This document shows positions 7,369-17,239 of a stretch of 64,000 bases of DNA, one piece after another. Below the pieces are notes generated by a model. It saw nothing but the letters and a program-made list of their open reading frames with translations, had not been told where the DNA came from and did not search any database. This DNA comes from Flavobacteriaceae bacterium (GTDB lineage Bacteria; Bacteroidota; Bacteroidia; Flavobacteriales; Flavobacteriaceae). Numbering within the stretch: the stretch's first letter is position 1; each line of letters opens with the position of its first letter. The position numbers were made by a program, and so were the translations under genes. The stretch spans positions 1 through 64,000 of the forward strand of contig CANHWG010000005.1 in the NCBI GenBank assembly GCA_947464335.1. Reading direction: 5' to 3'.

Positions 7369-9492
7369 ATGAAAAAAATAATATTTACCTTAATTATGAT
7401 TGCTCCAATTGTTGCTATTACTGCTCAAAAAGATTCAAATCCTATTTTAAAAAAATGGGATGGTCCCTATGGTGGCGTTCCTGCATTTACTGAATATAAA
7501 CTAAACGATTTAAAGCCCGCCATTGAATTTGCTATTGCAGAAAAACTGAATGAAATAGAACAAATTGCCAATAATAAAGAAGCACCAACCTTTGAAAACA
7601 CGATTGTCGCCTTGGAAAAAATTGGGAGAAAACTGAGTCAAGTGTATGCCATTTTTGGAATATATAGCGCCAATATGAATAGTCCAGAATTTGAACCCAT
7701 CGAAACGGAAATGACGCCTAAATTTTCTGAGTTAAACAATAAATACTATCAAAATACTAGATTATTTGATAGAATTTCGACGGTATATAATGCTCCCGAA
7801 AAATCAAAATTAAATCCAGAACAACAACGATTGGTGTGGTTTTACTATTCAAATTTTGTTCGTGAAGGTGCCAATGCTGATCCGCAAAGCAAAGAAAGAA
7901 TTGCAAAAATTAATGAAGAATTAGCGGGATTATTTACCAAATTTAGTCAAAACCAATTAGCTGATGAGTCTAATATTTATTTAGAATTAAAAAAGGAAGC
8001 TGATTTTGAAGGTTTACCAACCGAACTTAAAAATGCAGCAATCGCAGAAGCCAAAGAAAGAAAGTTGAACGTTATAGGTTGTATTGCTAATACACGTTCT
8101 TCCATTGAACCTTTTTTAACTTTTTCAAACCGAAGAGATTTAAGAGAGAAAGCTTTTAAAATATTTACAAATCGAGGAGATAATGACAACGCCAATAACA
8201 ACAATGCAACTTTAGTTCAAATTTTAAAACTAAGAGCTGAAAAAGCAAAATTATTAGGTTTTAAAACATTTGCCGATTGGAGTTTATCAAATACAATGGC
8301 ACAAAAGCCGCAAAAAACTTTAGATCTAATGATGTCTGTTTGGACACCAGCTGTTGAAAAAGTGCATACGGATGTTGCCGAAATGCAAAATATGGTTGCT
8401 GCCGAAGGCGGAAAATTCAAAATCGCCGCTTGGGATTATCGCTATTATTCTGAAAAAGTCAGAAAAGCAAAATACGATTTAGACCAAAATGATTTAAAGC
8501 CGTATTTGCAACTAGAAAAATTACGTGAAGGAATGTTTTGGGTTGCTGGTGAAGTTTTTAATTTAGGTTTCAAACAAGTAGATAATGTTCCCGTTTTTCA
8601 TCCTGACGTAAGAGTTTGGGAAGTCTATAATAAAATCTCAAATAAAGTGGTTGGCGTTTGGTATTTTGATCCATATGCTCGAAAAGGAAAACGTTCTGGC
8701 GCTTGGATGAATGCCACTAGAGAGCAAAGTAGAGTTGAAGGCGATGTCATTACATTGGTATCTAACAATTGTAATTTTATCAAAGGGAAAGAAGGAGAAC
8801 CTATTTTAATTTCATGGGATGATGCAAGTACTTTATTTCACGAATTCGGGCATGCCTTACACGGATTAAATTCAAATGTTACTTACCCAAGTTTATCGGG
8901 AACCAATACCCCAAGAGATTATGTCGAATTTCCGTCTCAAATTATGGAACGTTGGTTGGCTACACCCCAAGTGTTAAACCAATTTGCACTACATTATCAA
9001 ACAGGTCAGCCAATGCCTATTTCATTGGTTGAACGAAACGAAAAAGCAGCAACATTTAATGAAGCGTTCTCAACGGTAGAAACAATTGCAAGTGCGTTGG
9101 TTGATATGAAACTACACTTATTACAAAACCCAGATATCGACCCTAAAAAATTTGAAAAAGAAACCTTGGATATGTTAAACATGCCAAAAGAAATCGTAAT
9201 GCGTCATAGAATCCCACAATTTGGACACATTTTTTCAGACGATGCGTATGCAGCAGGTTACTATGGTTATTTATGGGCTGATGTAATTAGTGCAGATGCT
9301 ACCGAAGCATTCACAGAAGAAACCAAAAATAAATTATATGATAAAAGAATGGCTAAACTTTTATATGAAAATGTGTTTAGCATAGGAAATACTATTGATC
9401 CTGAAATTGCCTATAAAAGATTTAGAGGCAGAGATGTTACTTCAGATGCTTTGATGAGAGCCAGAGGTTTTACTCCATCCACCAAAAAATAA
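7369..9492 (+). CDS. dcp: M3 family metallopeptidase (peptidyl-dipeptidase Dcp-like)
   Basis: 707 residues with a Sec signal peptide ('MKKIIFTLIMIAPIVAITAQ'), so it acts in the periplasm. The zinc motif HEFGHALHG (His491, Glu492, His495) is complete, with the third ligand in the downstream 'NEAFSTVETIAS'. The length and the C-terminal 'FGHIFSDDAYAAGYYGYLWADVISADAFE'-like block are typical of oligopeptidase A/Dcp enzymes, which cut short peptides, often removing C-terminal dipeptides. Stand-alone transcription unit with its own promoter and terminator. The Dcp name reflects the exported form; oligopeptidase A activity is also possible. Confidence 0.93.
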   Translation: MKKIIFTLIMIAPIVAITAQKDSNPILKKWDGPYGGVPAFTEYKLNDLKPAIEFAIAEKLNEIEQIANNKEAPTFENTIVALEKIGRKLSQVYAIFGIYSANMNSPEFEPIETEMTPKFSELNNKYYQNTRLFDRISTVYNAPEKSKLNPEQQRLVWFYYSNFVREGANADPQSKERIAKINEELAGLFTKFSQNQLADESNIYLELKKEADFEGLPTELKNAAIAEAKERKLNVIGCIANTRSSIEPFLTFSNRRDLREKAFKIFTNRGDNDNANNNNATLVQILKLRAEKAKLLGFKTFADWSLSNTMAQKPQKTLDLMMSVWTPAVEKVHTDVAEMQNMVAAEGGKFKIAAWDYRYYSEKVRKAKYDLDQNDLKPYLQLEKLREGMFWVAGEVFNLGFKQVDNVPVFHPDVRVWEVYNKISNKVVGVWYFDPYARKGKRSGAWMNATREQSRVEGDVITLVSNNCNFIKGKEGEPILISWDDASTLFHEFGHALHGLNSNVTYPSLSGTNTPRDYVEFPSQIMERWLATPQVLNQFALHYQTGQPMPISLVERNEKAATFNEAFSTVETIASALVDMKLHLLQNPDIDPKKFEKETLDMLNMPKEIVMRHRIPQFGHIFSDDAYAAGYYGYLWADVISADATEAFTEETKNKLYDKRMAKLLYENVFSIGNTIDPEIAYKRFRGRDVTSDALMRARGFTPSTKK

Positions 9493-9502
9493 ATTAATAA
9501 AT

Positions 9503-9533
9503 AAAAATGCTTCTAGATTAGGAGCATTTTTTA
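9503..9533 (+). terminator. Rho-independent terminator of the M3 peptidase gene
   Basis: A 12-bp stem (AAAAATGCTTCT with AGGAGCATTTTT, one G-T pair) with a 5-base loop, followed by T-rich DNA. Confidence 0.9.
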
Positions 9534-9580
9534 TTTAAATTTTATAATCGCTTTAACTACATCAAACAAAAGATTACTTT

Positions 9581-9588
9581 TACCTTTG
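9581..9588 (+). promoter_or_regulatory. -7 promoter element for the lipoprotein-mfd operon
   Basis: TACCTTTG is an exact TAnnTTTG match, 18 bases before the lipoprotein ATG. Confidence 0.5.
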
Positions 9589-9605
9589 TGAATTAATTGA
9601 TTTAT

Positions 9606-10196
9606 ATGAAATTCTATTTTTCATCCATACTGTTTTTATTTTTTCTTTTTTCTTGTCAGGATGACCCAAAAGTTAGAGCGCTACAACAAGAAAAAGAAGC
9701 TCAAAAAAGAGACGCTGTTTTTACTTCTATTTCGAATGGATGGAAATTTAATTGGCAACCTTCCAACCAAGTATCACAAAATTTAACAAGTTCTTGGACA
9801 GAATGGCGTGTGTTTTTAAACGAATTAGGACAAAAGCCCAAAAGTAGTATTGGCGCTTTTCAGCAAAAAGCAAAAACACTTTCCAAAAGAGCATTTGAAT
9901 TAAACAATAATATCCCTTTACAGTATAATTTACCCGAAGTAAAAAGTAGAATTTCGGTAATTACAACAAAAATAAACGCAATTAATCTTTACATTCATCT
10001 GAATCAAATTCCCGATAAAAAAATAGTTGCCTTAGTGCAAGAAATCAATAGCGAGTTAGTGTCAATGAACTCACAACTCGATGAAATCAAACGTAAAAGC
10101 GAAATCAAAATGGAAGATGGAGAAGCCGATATGATTCGGATGCTTGATACAGCAAGGGCAATTCCTACTAATCCAAATCCAAAAATCACAAATTAA
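9606..10196 (+). CDS. Hypothetical lipoprotein upstream of mfd
   Basis: Start chosen at 9606, which gives a clean lipoprotein signal 'MKFYFSSILFLFFLFSC' with the acylated Cys at 17. 196 residues. The rest is helical and charged, with no membrane segment and probable coiled-coil stretches ('KVRALQQEKEAQKRDAV', 'NSQLDEIKRKSEIKMEDGEADMIRMLDTA'). No family recognised beyond a conserved flavobacterial hypothetical protein. It ends three bases before the TTG start of mfd and in the same reading frame, so the two are certainly cotranscribed. Its linkage to a repair factor has no obvious meaning. Confidence 0.85.
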   Translation: MKFYFSSILFLFFLFSCQDDPKVRALQQEKEAQKRDAVFTSISNGWKFNWQPSNQVSQNLTSSWTEWRVFLNELGQKPKSSIGAFQQKAKTLSKRAFELNNNIPLQYNLPEVKSRISVITTKINAINLYIHLNQIPDKKIVALVQEINSELVSMNSQLDEIKRKSEIKMEDGEADMIRMLDTARAIPTNPNPKITN

Positions 10197-10199
10197 ATT

Positions 10200-13100
10200 T
10201 TGAGTATAGCTTCTTTATATAACAGTTATCTTCATTCGACGAAAGTCAAAAAAATAACAGACGAACTTAATAATCCTTTAACCAAAATACAATTCAAAGG
10301 ACTTTTGGGCTCGGCTTTCTCATTCGTATTTCAGGCCATTTTCAAAAAAAGTGAAAAACCATTTCTCTTAATTTTTAACGAAAAAGAAGAAGCAGCGTAT
10401 TTTTTAAACGATTTGGAACAAATGATTGGCGCCGATGATGTGTTGTTTTATCCCAGTTCCTATCGCCGTCCCTATCAAATAGAAGAAACCGATAATGCGA
10501 ATGTATTGTTGCGTTCTGAAGTATTAAACAGAATTAATTCGCGCAAAAAACCCGCCGTAATAGTTACTTATCCTGAAGCTCTTTTTGAAAAAGTTGTGAC
10601 TCGAAAAGAACTCGAAAAAAACACCTTGAAAGTTTCTGTTGGAGAAACCGTTTCTATCGATTTTATCAACGAAGTATTATTTGAATACGAATTCAAACGC
10701 GTTGATTTTATTACTGAGCCCGGAGAATTTTCAGTGCGTGGTGGAATCTTGGATGTCTTTTCATTTTCAAATGATAATCCGTATCGAATAGAGTTTTTTG
10801 GCAATGAAGTAGATAGTATCCGAACCTTTGATGTTGCCACACAACTTTCGCTAGAAAAGCAAACTAAAATTACGATTATCCCTAATCTTGAAAACAAGTT
10901 TATCAAAGAAAACCGAGAAAGTTTCCTCGATTATATCAGCGACAAAACCGTTTTATGTATAGAGAATACTGAGTTTCTAACAGCACAGTTAGACAAACTT
11001 TTTGCAAAAGCCATTGAAACATTTGATGCCTTATCAAAAGAGGTAAAACATGCAGCGCCCGAACAGTTGTTCTTAACCCAAGAAGCATTTTTGCGCAAAG
11101 CATTAGATTTTTCAATCATCGAATTGTCGAATAAACCGTTTTTTAAAACGACCCAATCTTTTGAATTTTACATACAACCTCAACCTTCATTTAACAAACA
11201 ATTTGATTTGTTATTAAACAAATTGAGTGACAATCATTTTAATGGCTTTACGAATTACTTATTTTGTTCTAATGAAGGACAAGCCAATCGTTTTCACGAT
11301 ATTTTTGAAAGCATCGATGAAGCAAACCATGAGAATGTCCGCAAACAATATCATACCATCGTTTCATCATTATATCAAGGATTTATAGATGAAGAAAACC
11401 AAATATGCTGTTATACCGATCATCAAATTTTTGAGCGATACCATAAATTCAATATCAAAAATGGTTATTCCAAAAAGCAAACCCTCACGCTGAAAGAACT
11501 GAATTCCTTATCCGTTGGCGATTATGTAACGCATATTGACCACGGAATTGGAAAGTTTGGTGGTTTACAAAAAATTCAAGTCGAAGGCAAAACACAAGAA
11601 GCGATTAAATTGGCGTATGCCGATAATGACATCGTATATGTAAGCATTCATTCCTTACACAAAATTTCAAAATACACCGGAAAAGACGGAACGCCACCCA
11701 AAATTTACAAACTGGGTTCGAATGCGTGGAAAACCTTAAAACAAAAGACCAAAGCCCGTGTAAAGCATATTGCTTTTAACTTAATTCAACTCTATGCCAA
11801 GCGCCGTTTAGAAAAAGGTTTTGCATGTGCTTCTGATAGTTATTTGCAAAAAGAGCTAGAGAGTTCGTTTATCTATGAAGATACACCCGATCAAATTACA
11901 GCAACGCAAGATGTCAAAGTCGACATGGAAAAAGATAGACCGATGGATCGATTGGTTTGTGGTGATGTAGGTTTTGGTAAAACGGAAGTGGCCATTAGAG
12001 CGGCTTTTAAAGCGGTCGATAATAGTAAGCAGGTTGCCGTTTTAGTACCCACTACTATTTTGGCGTACCAACATTACCGAACGTTTACCGAACGATTGAA
12101 AGACATGCCTGTCAATATTGGCTATTTAAATCGATTTAGAACGGCCAAAGAAAAAGCAAAAACGATAGAAGATTTAGCTTCGGGTAAATTAGATATTCTT
12201 ATTGGAACGCATCAATTGGTGAATAAAAATGTTGTCTTCAAAGATTTAGGTTTACTGATTGTGGATGAAGAACAAAAGTTTGGAGTAAACGTTAAAGACA
12301 AATTAAAAACTATAGCTGCCAACGTAGATACGCTAACTTTAACAGCAACACCCATTCCGAGAACCTTACAGTTTTCGTTGATGGCGGCAAGAGATTTATC
12401 GGTAATTACAACTGCGCCGCCCAATCGTTATCCTATCGAATCAAAAGTAGTTGGTTTTAGCGAAGAATTAATTCGAGATGCTATTTCGTATGAAATTCAA
12501 CGAAACGGGCAAGTTTTCTTTATCAATAACCGAATCGAAAATATTAAAGAAATTGCCGGCATGATTCAACGATTGGTTCCCGATGCACGTGTTGGTATTG
12601 GTCATGGCCAAATGGAAGGCAACAAACTCGAAGAATTGATGCTCGGATTTATGAATGGTGAATTTGATGTTTTGGTGGCAACCACCATTATCGAAAGTGG
12701 TTTGGATGTACCCAATGCGAATACGATTTTCATCAACAACGCGAATAATTTTGGTTTATCCGATTTGCATCAAATGCGCGGTCGCGTGGGACGAAGTAAT
12801 AAAAAAGCGTTTTGTTATTTTATTTGTCCTCCGTATTCAGTCATGACTGATGATGCTCGTAAACGTATTCAGGCATTGGAACAATTTAGTGAATTAGGAA
12901 GCGGATTTAATATTGCGATGAAGGATTTGGAAATTCGTGGTGCAGGAGATTTATTGGGTGGTGAACAAAGCGGATTTATTAATGAAATTGGTTTTGAAAC
13001 CTATCAAAAAATCATGAACGAAGCCATTGAAGAGTTGAAAGAAAACGAATTCAAAGAGCTTTATGAGTCTGAAAATGATAGTGATACCAAAGAATATGTA

Positions 13101-13559
13101 AAAGAATTGCAGATTGATACTGATTTTGAATTGTTGTTCCCAGATGATTATATCAACAATATTACCGAGCGTTTGAATTTGTATAACGAGTTAGGAACTA
13201 TAAAAGAAGAAGCCGGATTATTGGCCTATGAAACCAAACTTATTGATCGTTTTGGACCGTTACCTAAAGAAGCCAAAGCGTTATTAAACAGTATCCGAAT
13301 TAAATGGATTGCCACCCAAATGGGAATTGAAAAAGTCATCATGAAGCAAGGCAAATTAATCGGCTATTTTGTGGGCGACCAGCAATCGGAGTATTACAAC
13401 TCAAAACAATTTAGACAGATGTTACAATTTGTGCAGCAACACGGAAACATTTGTAAAATGAAAGAGAAAGAAACCAAAAATGGTTTGCGATTATTACTCA
13501 CATTTGAGAATGTAAAATCGATAAATAAAGCTTTAGAATTTATGGAAATGATGCGTTAA
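10200..13559 (+). CDS. mfd: Transcription-repair coupling factor Mfd
   Basis: 1119 residues. Domains in order: UvrB-like N-terminal region (about 1-350), polymerase-interacting domain ('GDYVTHIDHGIGKFGGLQ', near 440), RecG-like translocase with Walker A 'GDVGFGKTE' (near 588), DEEQ box 'IVDEEQKFG' (near 689), 'TATPIPRTLQFSL', the QMRGRVGRS motif VI, and the C-terminal TRCF domain. Mfd removes RNA polymerase stalled at lesions and recruits UvrA. The start is TTG: no ATG fits, and the sequence from 'MSIASLYNSYLHS' on matches the family start. The upstream lipoprotein stop is in the same frame, three bases before. Confidence 0.97.
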   Translation: MSIASLYNSYLHSTKVKKITDELNNPLTKIQFKGLLGSAFSFVFQAIFKKSEKPFLLIFNEKEEAAYFLNDLEQMIGADDVLFYPSSYRRPYQIEETDNANVLLRSEVLNRINSRKKPAVIVTYPEALFEKVVTRKELEKNTLKVSVGETVSIDFINEVLFEYEFKRVDFITEPGEFSVRGGILDVFSFSNDNPYRIEFFGNEVDSIRTFDVATQLSLEKQTKITIIPNLENKFIKENRESFLDYISDKTVLCIENTEFLTAQLDKLFAKAIETFDALSKEVKHAAPEQLFLTQEAFLRKALDFSIIELSNKPFFKTTQSFEFYIQPQPSFNKQFDLLLNKLSDNHFNGFTNYLFCSNEGQANRFHDIFESIDEANHENVRKQYHTIVSSLYQGFIDEENQICCYTDHQIFERYHKFNIKNGYSKKQTLTLKELNSLSVGDYVTHIDHGIGKFGGLQKIQVEGKTQEAIKLAYADNDIVYVSIHSLHKISKYTGKDGTPPKIYKLGSNAWKTLKQKTKARVKHIAFNLIQLYAKRRLEKGFACASDSYLQKELESSFIYEDTPDQITATQDVKVDMEKDRPMDRLVCGDVGFGKTEVAIRAAFKAVDNSKQVAVLVPTTILAYQHYRTFTERLKDMPVNIGYLNRFRTAKEKAKTIEDLASGKLDILIGTHQLVNKNVVFKDLGLLIVDEEQKFGVNVKDKLKTIAANVDTLTLTATPIPRTLQFSLMAARDLSVITTAPPNRYPIESKVVGFSEELIRDAISYEIQRNGQVFFINNRIENIKEIAGMIQRLVPDARVGIGHGQMEGNKLEELMLGFMNGEFDVLVATTIIESGLDVPNANTIFINNANNFGLSDLHQMRGRVGRSNKKAFCYFICPPYSVMTDDARKRIQALEQFSELGSGFNIAMKDLEIRGAGDLLGGEQSGFINEIGFETYQKIMNEAIEELKENEFKELYESENDSDTKEYVKELQIDTDFELLFPDDYINNITERLNLYNELGTIKEEAGLLAYETKLIDRFGPLPKEAKALLNSIRIKWIATQMGIEKVIMKQGKLIGYFVGDQQSEYYNSKQFRQMLQFVQQHGNICKMKEKETKNGLRLLLTFENVKSINKALEFMEMMR

Positions 13560-13915
13560 AAGTAAAAAAACGCATCTTCGATATGTTCTATTATAAAATC
13601 GTTTTCTTCTTTAGTAATAGCAATAATATCAAATCGAGATTCTACCTCTAAATCATTAGAAATAATGTACTCATTAATTGCTTTTACTAATAATTTGATT
13701 TTCGTTGGTTTTACAAAATCCTGAGGTAAACCAAACTCGATACTTGATCGTGTTTTAACTTCCACAATAGCTAGAACATTTTCTTTTTGAGCGATGATAT
13801 CAACTTCGGCTTTCTGAAAAGTCCAATTGGTTTCTAGAATATCATAGCCGTTTTTTTGCAGAAATTCTACAGCCAATTCTTCGCCAAATTTACCAAGCTC
13901 GTTGTGTTTAGCCAT
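13556..13915 (-). CDS. yraN: YraN family protein (UPF0102, putative nuclease)
   Basis: 119 residues, standard for UPF0102. 'GEELAVEFLQKNGYDILETNW' opens the fold, and the restriction-endonuclease-like motif is present as E (in 'GEEL'), D ('KAEVDIIAQ') and E-x-K ('AIVEVKTRSS'). The family is assumed to process branched or damaged DNA, but activity is not firmly established. Converges with mfd with a four-base overlap. A short dispersed repeat (TTGCGAG...CGAAGCAA) abuts its start codon on the upstream side. Confidence 0.92.
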   Translation of the reverse strand: MAKHNELGKFGEELAVEFLQKNGYDILETNWTFQKAEVDIIAQKENVLAIVEVKTRSSIEFGLPQDFVKPTKIKLLVKAINEYIISNDLEVESRFDIIAITKEENDFIIEHIEDAFFYF

Positions 13916-13941
13916 GTCATTGCGAGTTTACGAAGCAATCT
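13916..13941. repeat. Short dispersed palindrome (TTGCGAG/CGAAGCAATC type)
   Basis: GTCATTGCGAGTTTACGAAGCAATCT matches, from memory, a repeat scattered through many Bacteroidota genomes (GTCATTGCGAGGAACGAAGCAATC). It is an imperfect hairpin (ATTGC...GCAAT). It lies in the 37-base gap between the LD-carboxypeptidase and yraN. Confidence 0.6.
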
Positions 13942-13952
13942 TCTATATCTGT

Positions 13953-14918
13953 CTATTCAAAAACTACTTTGCTTTCTTTATCATTCACCTCTATAGAAAC
14001 TTGTCTGCCAAAAATCAATGCGCGATTATCTCGAATATGTCCAGCAGGAAAATTATATATTATTGGAATATTTAATCCTTTGACGGTATCTTCAATTATT
14101 TCTAAAGCGTTTCTTCCCCATGGAATGTCATTATCTTTCATATCGGTCATTGCGCCAACAATAATGCCTTTTAAGCTCGATAAACAACCGTTGCGTTTCA
14201 AGTTCATCATCATTCGATCTACATGATATAAATATTCATCTAAATCTTCGATGAATAAAATTTTATCTTCACAATCTATTGCCGATTCAGAGCCCAATAA
14301 ACTATACAATATAGAAAGATTTCCTCCAACTAATTCTCCATTTGCAATTCCGTTATGATTTAAGGCATCACATTCTAATGTGTAGTGTAATTTATCTCCA
14401 AATAAAACGCTGCATAATGAATTCTTTGCCTCATCGGTTGCTCGAGCTATTGAAACAGGCATCGTGCCATGTATAGACTCGATTCCTATTCGGTTCAAAT
14501 GACTGTGTAAAACGGTAACATCGCTAAAACCAATTATCCATTTTGGGTTTTGCTTAAACTTTGTGAAATCTAACTTGTCAATTATTTTTACAGTACCGTA
14601 GCCGCCTCGAACACACCAAATGGCTTTGATGTTTGGGTTGTCCATTTGCTCCTGAAAATCGGCTGCTCGTTGGTCATCTGTTCCTGCCAATTGATGATAA
14701 TCTAAGCCAATGGTATTCCCCATTTTAACTTTTAATCCCCAGCCCTCGAGCAAATTAATTGTGGGTTTTAAATTATCGTCAATATTTTTTCGTGCGGTAG
14801 AAACGATGGCAACAGTGTCGCCCTTTTGCAAATAAGGTGGTGTAATCATCTTTTTTTGAGAATGAAGATTTAAAAAGAATAAAGATAATAGAATAAAAAA
14901 TATAGATTTATTGTTCAT
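13953..14918 (-). CDS. LD-carboxypeptidase (peptidase S66)
   Basis: Start set at the ATG at 14918, giving a signal peptide 'MNNKSIFFILLSLFFLNLHSQ'; 321 residues. 'MITPPYLQKGDTVAIVSTA' and 'IKAIWCVRGGYGTVKIIDKLD' are S66 signatures, 'IGFSDVTVLHSHL' carries the nucleophilic Ser, and the Glu and His of the triad would be in 'FIEDLDEY' and 'PAGHIRDNRAL'. The enzyme trims the terminal D-Ala of murein tetrapeptides, normally in the cytoplasm during recycling; a signal peptide here points to the periplasm. Upstream of yraN in the same direction. Confidence 0.93.
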   Translation of the reverse strand: MNNKSIFFILLSLFFLNLHSQKKMITPPYLQKGDTVAIVSTARKNIDDNLKPTINLLEGWGLKVKMGNTIGLDYHQLAGTDDQRAADFQEQMDNPNIKAIWCVRGGYGTVKIIDKLDFTKFKQNPKWIIGFSDVTVLHSHLNRIGIESIHGTMPVSIARATDEAKNSLCSVLFGDKLHYTLECDALNHNGIANGELVGGNLSILYSLLGSESAIDCEDKILFIEDLDEYLYHVDRMMMNLKRNGCLSSLKGIIVGAMTDMKDNDIPWGRNALEIIEDTVKGLNIPIIYNFPAGHIRDNRALIFGRQVSIEVNDKESKVVFE

Positions 14919-14976
14919 TTTTGAAAATGATAATAGCAAATATAATCAAATTATAGTTTAAGAAAACCAATGCCAT

Positions 14977-15059
14977 AGCCCTGATAATAGTGAAAATCCT
15001 TTTTATTTTTTTAAAGAAAAAAAATAAAAAGATTGAAGCGGATAGCAGGAAATAGCTCC
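14977..15059 (+). repeat. Dispersed intergenic element, copy A
   Basis: Begins AGCCCTGATAATAGTGAAAA and ends GATAGCAGGAAATAGCTCC. The same ends bound copies B (43184-43280, inverted) and C (52565-52656). The centre is T-rich then A-rich and self-complementary; the ends pair through CCTG/CAGG and AGC/GCT. It lies between the LD-carboxypeptidase and metG, just upstream of the metG promoter. Confidence 0.75.
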
Positions 15060-15071
15060 GAATAAATTGCT

Positions 15072-15079
15072 TATTTTTG
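15072..15079 (+). promoter_or_regulatory. -7 promoter element for metG
   Basis: TATTTTTG is an exact TAnnTTTG match, 23 bases before the ATG at 15103. The -33 region would fall inside repeat copy A. Confidence 0.5.
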
Positions 15080-15102
15080 CGGTTTATATACCGAAATTTA
15101 TC

Positions 15103-17232
15103 ATGTTAGAAAATCCAACCCGAGGCAAAGCCGAACTGAGCGAAGCTAAACGATATACGATTACTGCCGCTTTGCCTTATACCAATGGGCCTATTCATAT
15201 TGGCCATTTGGCAGGTGTTTATGTGCCGTCTGATATTTATGCGCGCTATTTAAGATTACAAGGAAAAGAGGTTGCTTTTATTTGCGGAAGCGATGAGCAC
15301 GGTGTTGCTATTTCTATGAAAGCCAAAAAAGAAGGCATCACGCCACAACAAGTGATTGATAAATACGATGGCATTATTCGAAAATCGTTTATTGATTTTG
15401 GAATTTCATTTGATAATTATTCGAGAACTTCTTCTAAAATACATCACGATACGGCGCAAGAATTTTTCAGAAAATTATATGATAACGGTGACTTTATTGA
15501 AGAGGTAACTGAGCAATTATATGATGCTAAAGCAGATCAGTTTTTGGCAGATCGATTTGTAACCGGAACGTGTCCGAAATGCGATAACCCAGAAGCGTAT
15601 GGTGACCAATGTGAAAAATGTGGTTCTACCTTAAATGCAACAGACTTAATTAACCCAAAATCTACCATAACAGGAGAAACTCCGATACTCAAATCAACGA
15701 AACATTGGTTTTTGCCTTTAGACAGATACCAAGATTTTTTAACGCAATGGATATTAGTAGACCATGCCAAAGATTGGAAAACCAATGTTCTTGGCCAAGT
15801 GAAATCATGGTTAGATGATGGTTTAAAACCTCGTGCGGTGACCCGTGATTTAGACTGGGGAATTGATGTGCCTGTTGATGGTGCCGAAGGGAAAAAATTA
15901 TATGTTTGGTTTGATGCGCCCATTGGTTATATCTCGGCAACCAAAGAATGGGCTGCTCGTGAAGGTAAAAATTGGGAGCCATATTGGAAAGATGCCGACA
16001 CCAAATTAGTGCACTTCATCGGTAAAGATAATATTGTATTTCACTGTATCATTTTCCCAGCGATGTTAAAAGCTGAAGGAACGTATATTTTGCCGGATAA
16101 TGTACCTGCAAACGAGTTCTTGAATTTAGAAGGGAATAAATTGTCAACGTCTAAAAACTGGGCGGTTTGGTTGCACGAATATTTGCAAGATTTTCCGAAT
16201 CAGCAAGATGTTTTGCGCTATGCGTTAACGGCAAATGCCCCAGAAACGAAAGACAATGATTTTACTTGGAAAGATTTTCAGGCGAGAAATAATAATGAAT
16301 TAGCCGCAGTTTTTGGGAATTTTATCAATCGAGTTGTGGTTTTAACTAACAAATATTACAACGGAATTGTGCCATCACCGAATGAATTAACGGAAGTTGA
16401 CGAACAAACATTGGCAGAATTAAAAGCTTATCCTGCCGTAATTTCGAGTTCGATTGAACGGTACCGATTTAGAGAAGCACAAGGAGAATTGATGAATGTG
16501 GCTCGACTTGGAAATAAATATTTGGCTGACGAAGAACCATGGAAAATGGTAAAAACAAATCCGGAACGTGTGCAGACACAAATGTATGTGGCGTTACAAA
16601 TTGCAGCAGCTTTGCAAATTTTATGTGAGCCATTTTTACCTTTTACTTCTGAAAAATTGAAACGAATTCTTGCTATTTCGACGAAGAAAGACACAAGCGC
16701 TAGCGAATTGGCGAAGCAATCTCATCTTAATTGGCAATCCGTTTCTGAAACATCTGAATTATTACACCCAAATCACAAAATAGGTGAAGCCGAAATTTTG
16801 TTTGCCCAAATAGAAGATGCCGAAATCCAAAAACAAATAGACAAACTCGAAGCGACTAAAAAAGCGAATGTTATGGAAAATCAAGTAATCGAACCTCAAA
16901 AACCAACTGCAACGTTTGACGATTTCTCTAAATTAGATTTACGCGTTGGAACTATATTGGAGGCCGAAAAAATGCCCAAAGCCAATAAACTTTTAGTCTT
17001 AAAGGTAGATACCGGTATTGATGTTAGAACGATTGTTTCGGGAATTGCAGAACATTTTTCGCCCGAAGAAGTGATTGGGAAACGAGTTACGGTTTTGGTG
17101 AATTTAGCACCAAGAGCTTTGCGTGGCGTGGAAAGTGAAGGGATAATTTTGATGACCAATACTGCCGAAGGTAAATTGGTTTTTGTCAATCCTGATGCTG
17201 ATAGCGTGAAAAATGGAGCGTTGATTAGTTAA
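15103..17232 (+). CDS. metG: Methionyl-tRNA synthetase
   Basis: Start placed at 15103, which gives '[30 protein letters not shown]' and 709 residues. The HIGH motif is HIGH at 32-35, the zinc knuckle is '[17 protein letters not shown]', and the KMSKS position reads KLSTS (about 347-351), a variant I recall from Bacteroidota enzymes. The last 110 residues form the EMAPII-like tRNA-binding domain ('[32 protein letters not shown]'). It charges initiator and elongator tRNA-Met. The residues between 'NP' and 'KRYT' ('[10 protein letters not shown]') look like an extra insertion. First gene of a short unit with the next two genes. Confidence 0.97.
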   Translation: MLENPTRGKAELSEAKRYTITAALPYTNGPIHIGHLAGVYVPSDIYARYLRLQGKEVAFICGSDEHGVAISMKAKKEGITPQQVIDKYDGIIRKSFIDFGISFDNYSRTSSKIHHDTAQEFFRKLYDNGDFIEEVTEQLYDAKADQFLADRFVTGTCPKCDNPEAYGDQCEKCGSTLNATDLINPKSTITGETPILKSTKHWFLPLDRYQDFLTQWILVDHAKDWKTNVLGQVKSWLDDGLKPRAVTRDLDWGIDVPVDGAEGKKLYVWFDAPIGYISATKEWAAREGKNWEPYWKDADTKLVHFIGKDNIVFHCIIFPAMLKAEGTYILPDNVPANEFLNLEGNKLSTSKNWAVWLHEYLQDFPNQQDVLRYALTANAPETKDNDFTWKDFQARNNNELAAVFGNFINRVVVLTNKYYNGIVPSPNELTEVDEQTLAELKAYPAVISSSIERYRFREAQGELMNVARLGNKYLADEEPWKMVKTNPERVQTQMYVALQIAAALQILCEPFLPFTSEKLKRILAISTKKDTSASELAKQSHLNWQSVSETSELLHPNHKIGEAEILFAQIEDAEIQKQIDKLEATKKANVMENQVIEPQKPTATFDDFSKLDLRVGTILEAEKMPKANKLLVLKVDTGIDVRTIVSGIAEHFSPEEVIGKRVTVLVNLAPRALRGVESEGIILMTNTAEGKLVFVNPDADSVKNGALIS

Positions 17233-17239
17233 TAAAAAA

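Noticed and set aside
15118-15150. Extra residues '[10 protein letters not shown]' near the MetG N-terminus, with DNA (AACTGAGCGAAGC) resembling a shortened TTCGA..GCTCAG repeat
   Set aside because: The match is short and gapped; without an alignment of related MetG proteins it cannot be distinguished from chance, so it is mentioned only in the gene entry.
15537-15982. Two long reverse ORFs inside metG (128 and 97 residues)
   Set aside because: They are antisense shadows of a well-supported gene, with low-complexity, family-free translations.
16690-16730. MetG segment GCGAATTGGCGAAGCAATCTC resembling the TTGCGAG..CGAAGCAATC repeat
   Set aside because: Only part of the unit matches and the reading frame is normal; too weak to call a repeat insertion.
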